NCBI RefSeq assembly: GCF_035046485.1
Contig: NC_085137.1
Coordinates: 459,291,004-459,355,003, forward strand
Origin: Aedes albopictus
Lineage: Eukaryota > Arthropoda > Insecta > Diptera > Culicidae
Reading direction: 5' to 3'
DNA: 64,000 nucleotides
The notes under the pieces were generated by a model that had not been told where the DNA came from, searched no databases, and worked only from the letters and a program-made list of their open reading frames with translations. Positions 63,813 to 64,000 of this stretch are shown in pieces (within the stretch, counting starts at the first letter, position 1; the number at the start of each line of letters is the position of its first letter). The position numbers were made by a program, and so were the translations under genes.

Positions 63813-64000
63813 AAAAACGACGATGCTAACAAAACTGTCGAAAATACCCATACTCACTCTATTTTAAGTGAATAAGATTCATTAACCCAAGGTATCTCAC
63901 AATTCAAATCTTCAAATAAATTTGTTATAAATTGTCAAATTCCAAAAAAATTCATGATAATAAATGGATGCCTATGGTGTAGTTTCAAAAATCTTCAATG

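Noticed and set aside
1..64000. Integrated non-retroviral virus fragments, which are common in Aedes genomes
   Set aside because: No ORF showed a recognisable viral replicase, capsid or glycoprotein motif; all polymerase-like frames are retrotransposon reverse transcriptases.

Overview
The window looks like intergenic or intronic chromosome from a culicine mosquito, most likely an Aedes (Ae. aegypti or a close relative). This rests on family content rather than on a recognised gene. It holds a Feilai-type tRNA-derived SINE, LOA/I-type, RTE-type and R1-type non-LTR retrotransposons, a Penelope-like element, a Tc1 transposase relic, many short non-autonomous DNA transposons inserted at TA or with 8-9 bp duplications, and kilobases of degenerate ~24-bp repeats in AT-rich DNA. 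I found no intact protein-coding host gene, no convincing host exon, no rRNA, no intact tRNA and no CRISPR. Almost every recognisable coding stretch is a broken transposon gene.

Layout: 0.5-2.2 kb holds a SINE relic, a TA-type MITE and a Tc1 transposase fragment (minus). 2.2-5.0 kb is degenerate 24-bp array with a recent ~168-bp tandem duplication. 6.5-7.9 kb is a 1.3-kb TIR element inside an older repeat whose uninterrupted relative lies at 16.5 kb. 8.3-10.1 kb holds arrays. 10.3-16.1 kb has a SINE head, a Mutator-like MITE with 9-bp duplication, a hAT element with 8-bp duplication and a CACACTTA-type MITE. 16.9-23.9 kb has inverted repeat copies, a MITE carrying a tRNA-like core, a GC-rich block, a foldback MITE and a second hAT element. 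24-26 kb is single-copy-looking DNA.

26.0-31.3 kb is a dead LOA/I-type LINE (plus) cut by four separate small insertions, three or four of which have visible target duplications. 31.8-33.3 kb is a retro-inserted segment ending in 26 A's with a 19-20 bp target duplication. 33.3-34.4 kb is array. 34.7-36.9 kb is an RTE-type reverse transcriptase relic (plus) with a 659-bp MITE inside. 38.2-38.9 kb is a foldback element nested in another foldback element. 39.0-43.6 kb is a Penelope-like element whose linker and GIY-YIG parts are separated by ~4 kb of array DNA (itself hit by a hAT element) bounded by ~30-bp inverted repeats.

43.7-45.6 kb is a second RNase-H-bearing LINE (minus). 45.6-54.2 kb mixes unique-looking DNA with MITEs, arrays and a second copy of the tRNA-like-core MITE carrying a SINE. 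54.2-60.4 kb is a pile of RTE-type and R1-type fragments, all on the minus strand. 60.6 kb is a well-preserved Feilai-type SINE with an 11-bp target duplication. The rest is mostly unique-looking DNA.

The genes do not form a pathway. What the window offers is a readable insertion history, in which many junctions can be dated relative to each other from nested target duplications. No clearly new functional system was identified. The most novel-looking items are the array-filled 4-kb insertion in the Penelope element, the MITE family with a tRNA-like core, and the poly(A)-tailed retro-insertion without a recognisable ORF. All junctions were found by eye; percent identities were not computed.
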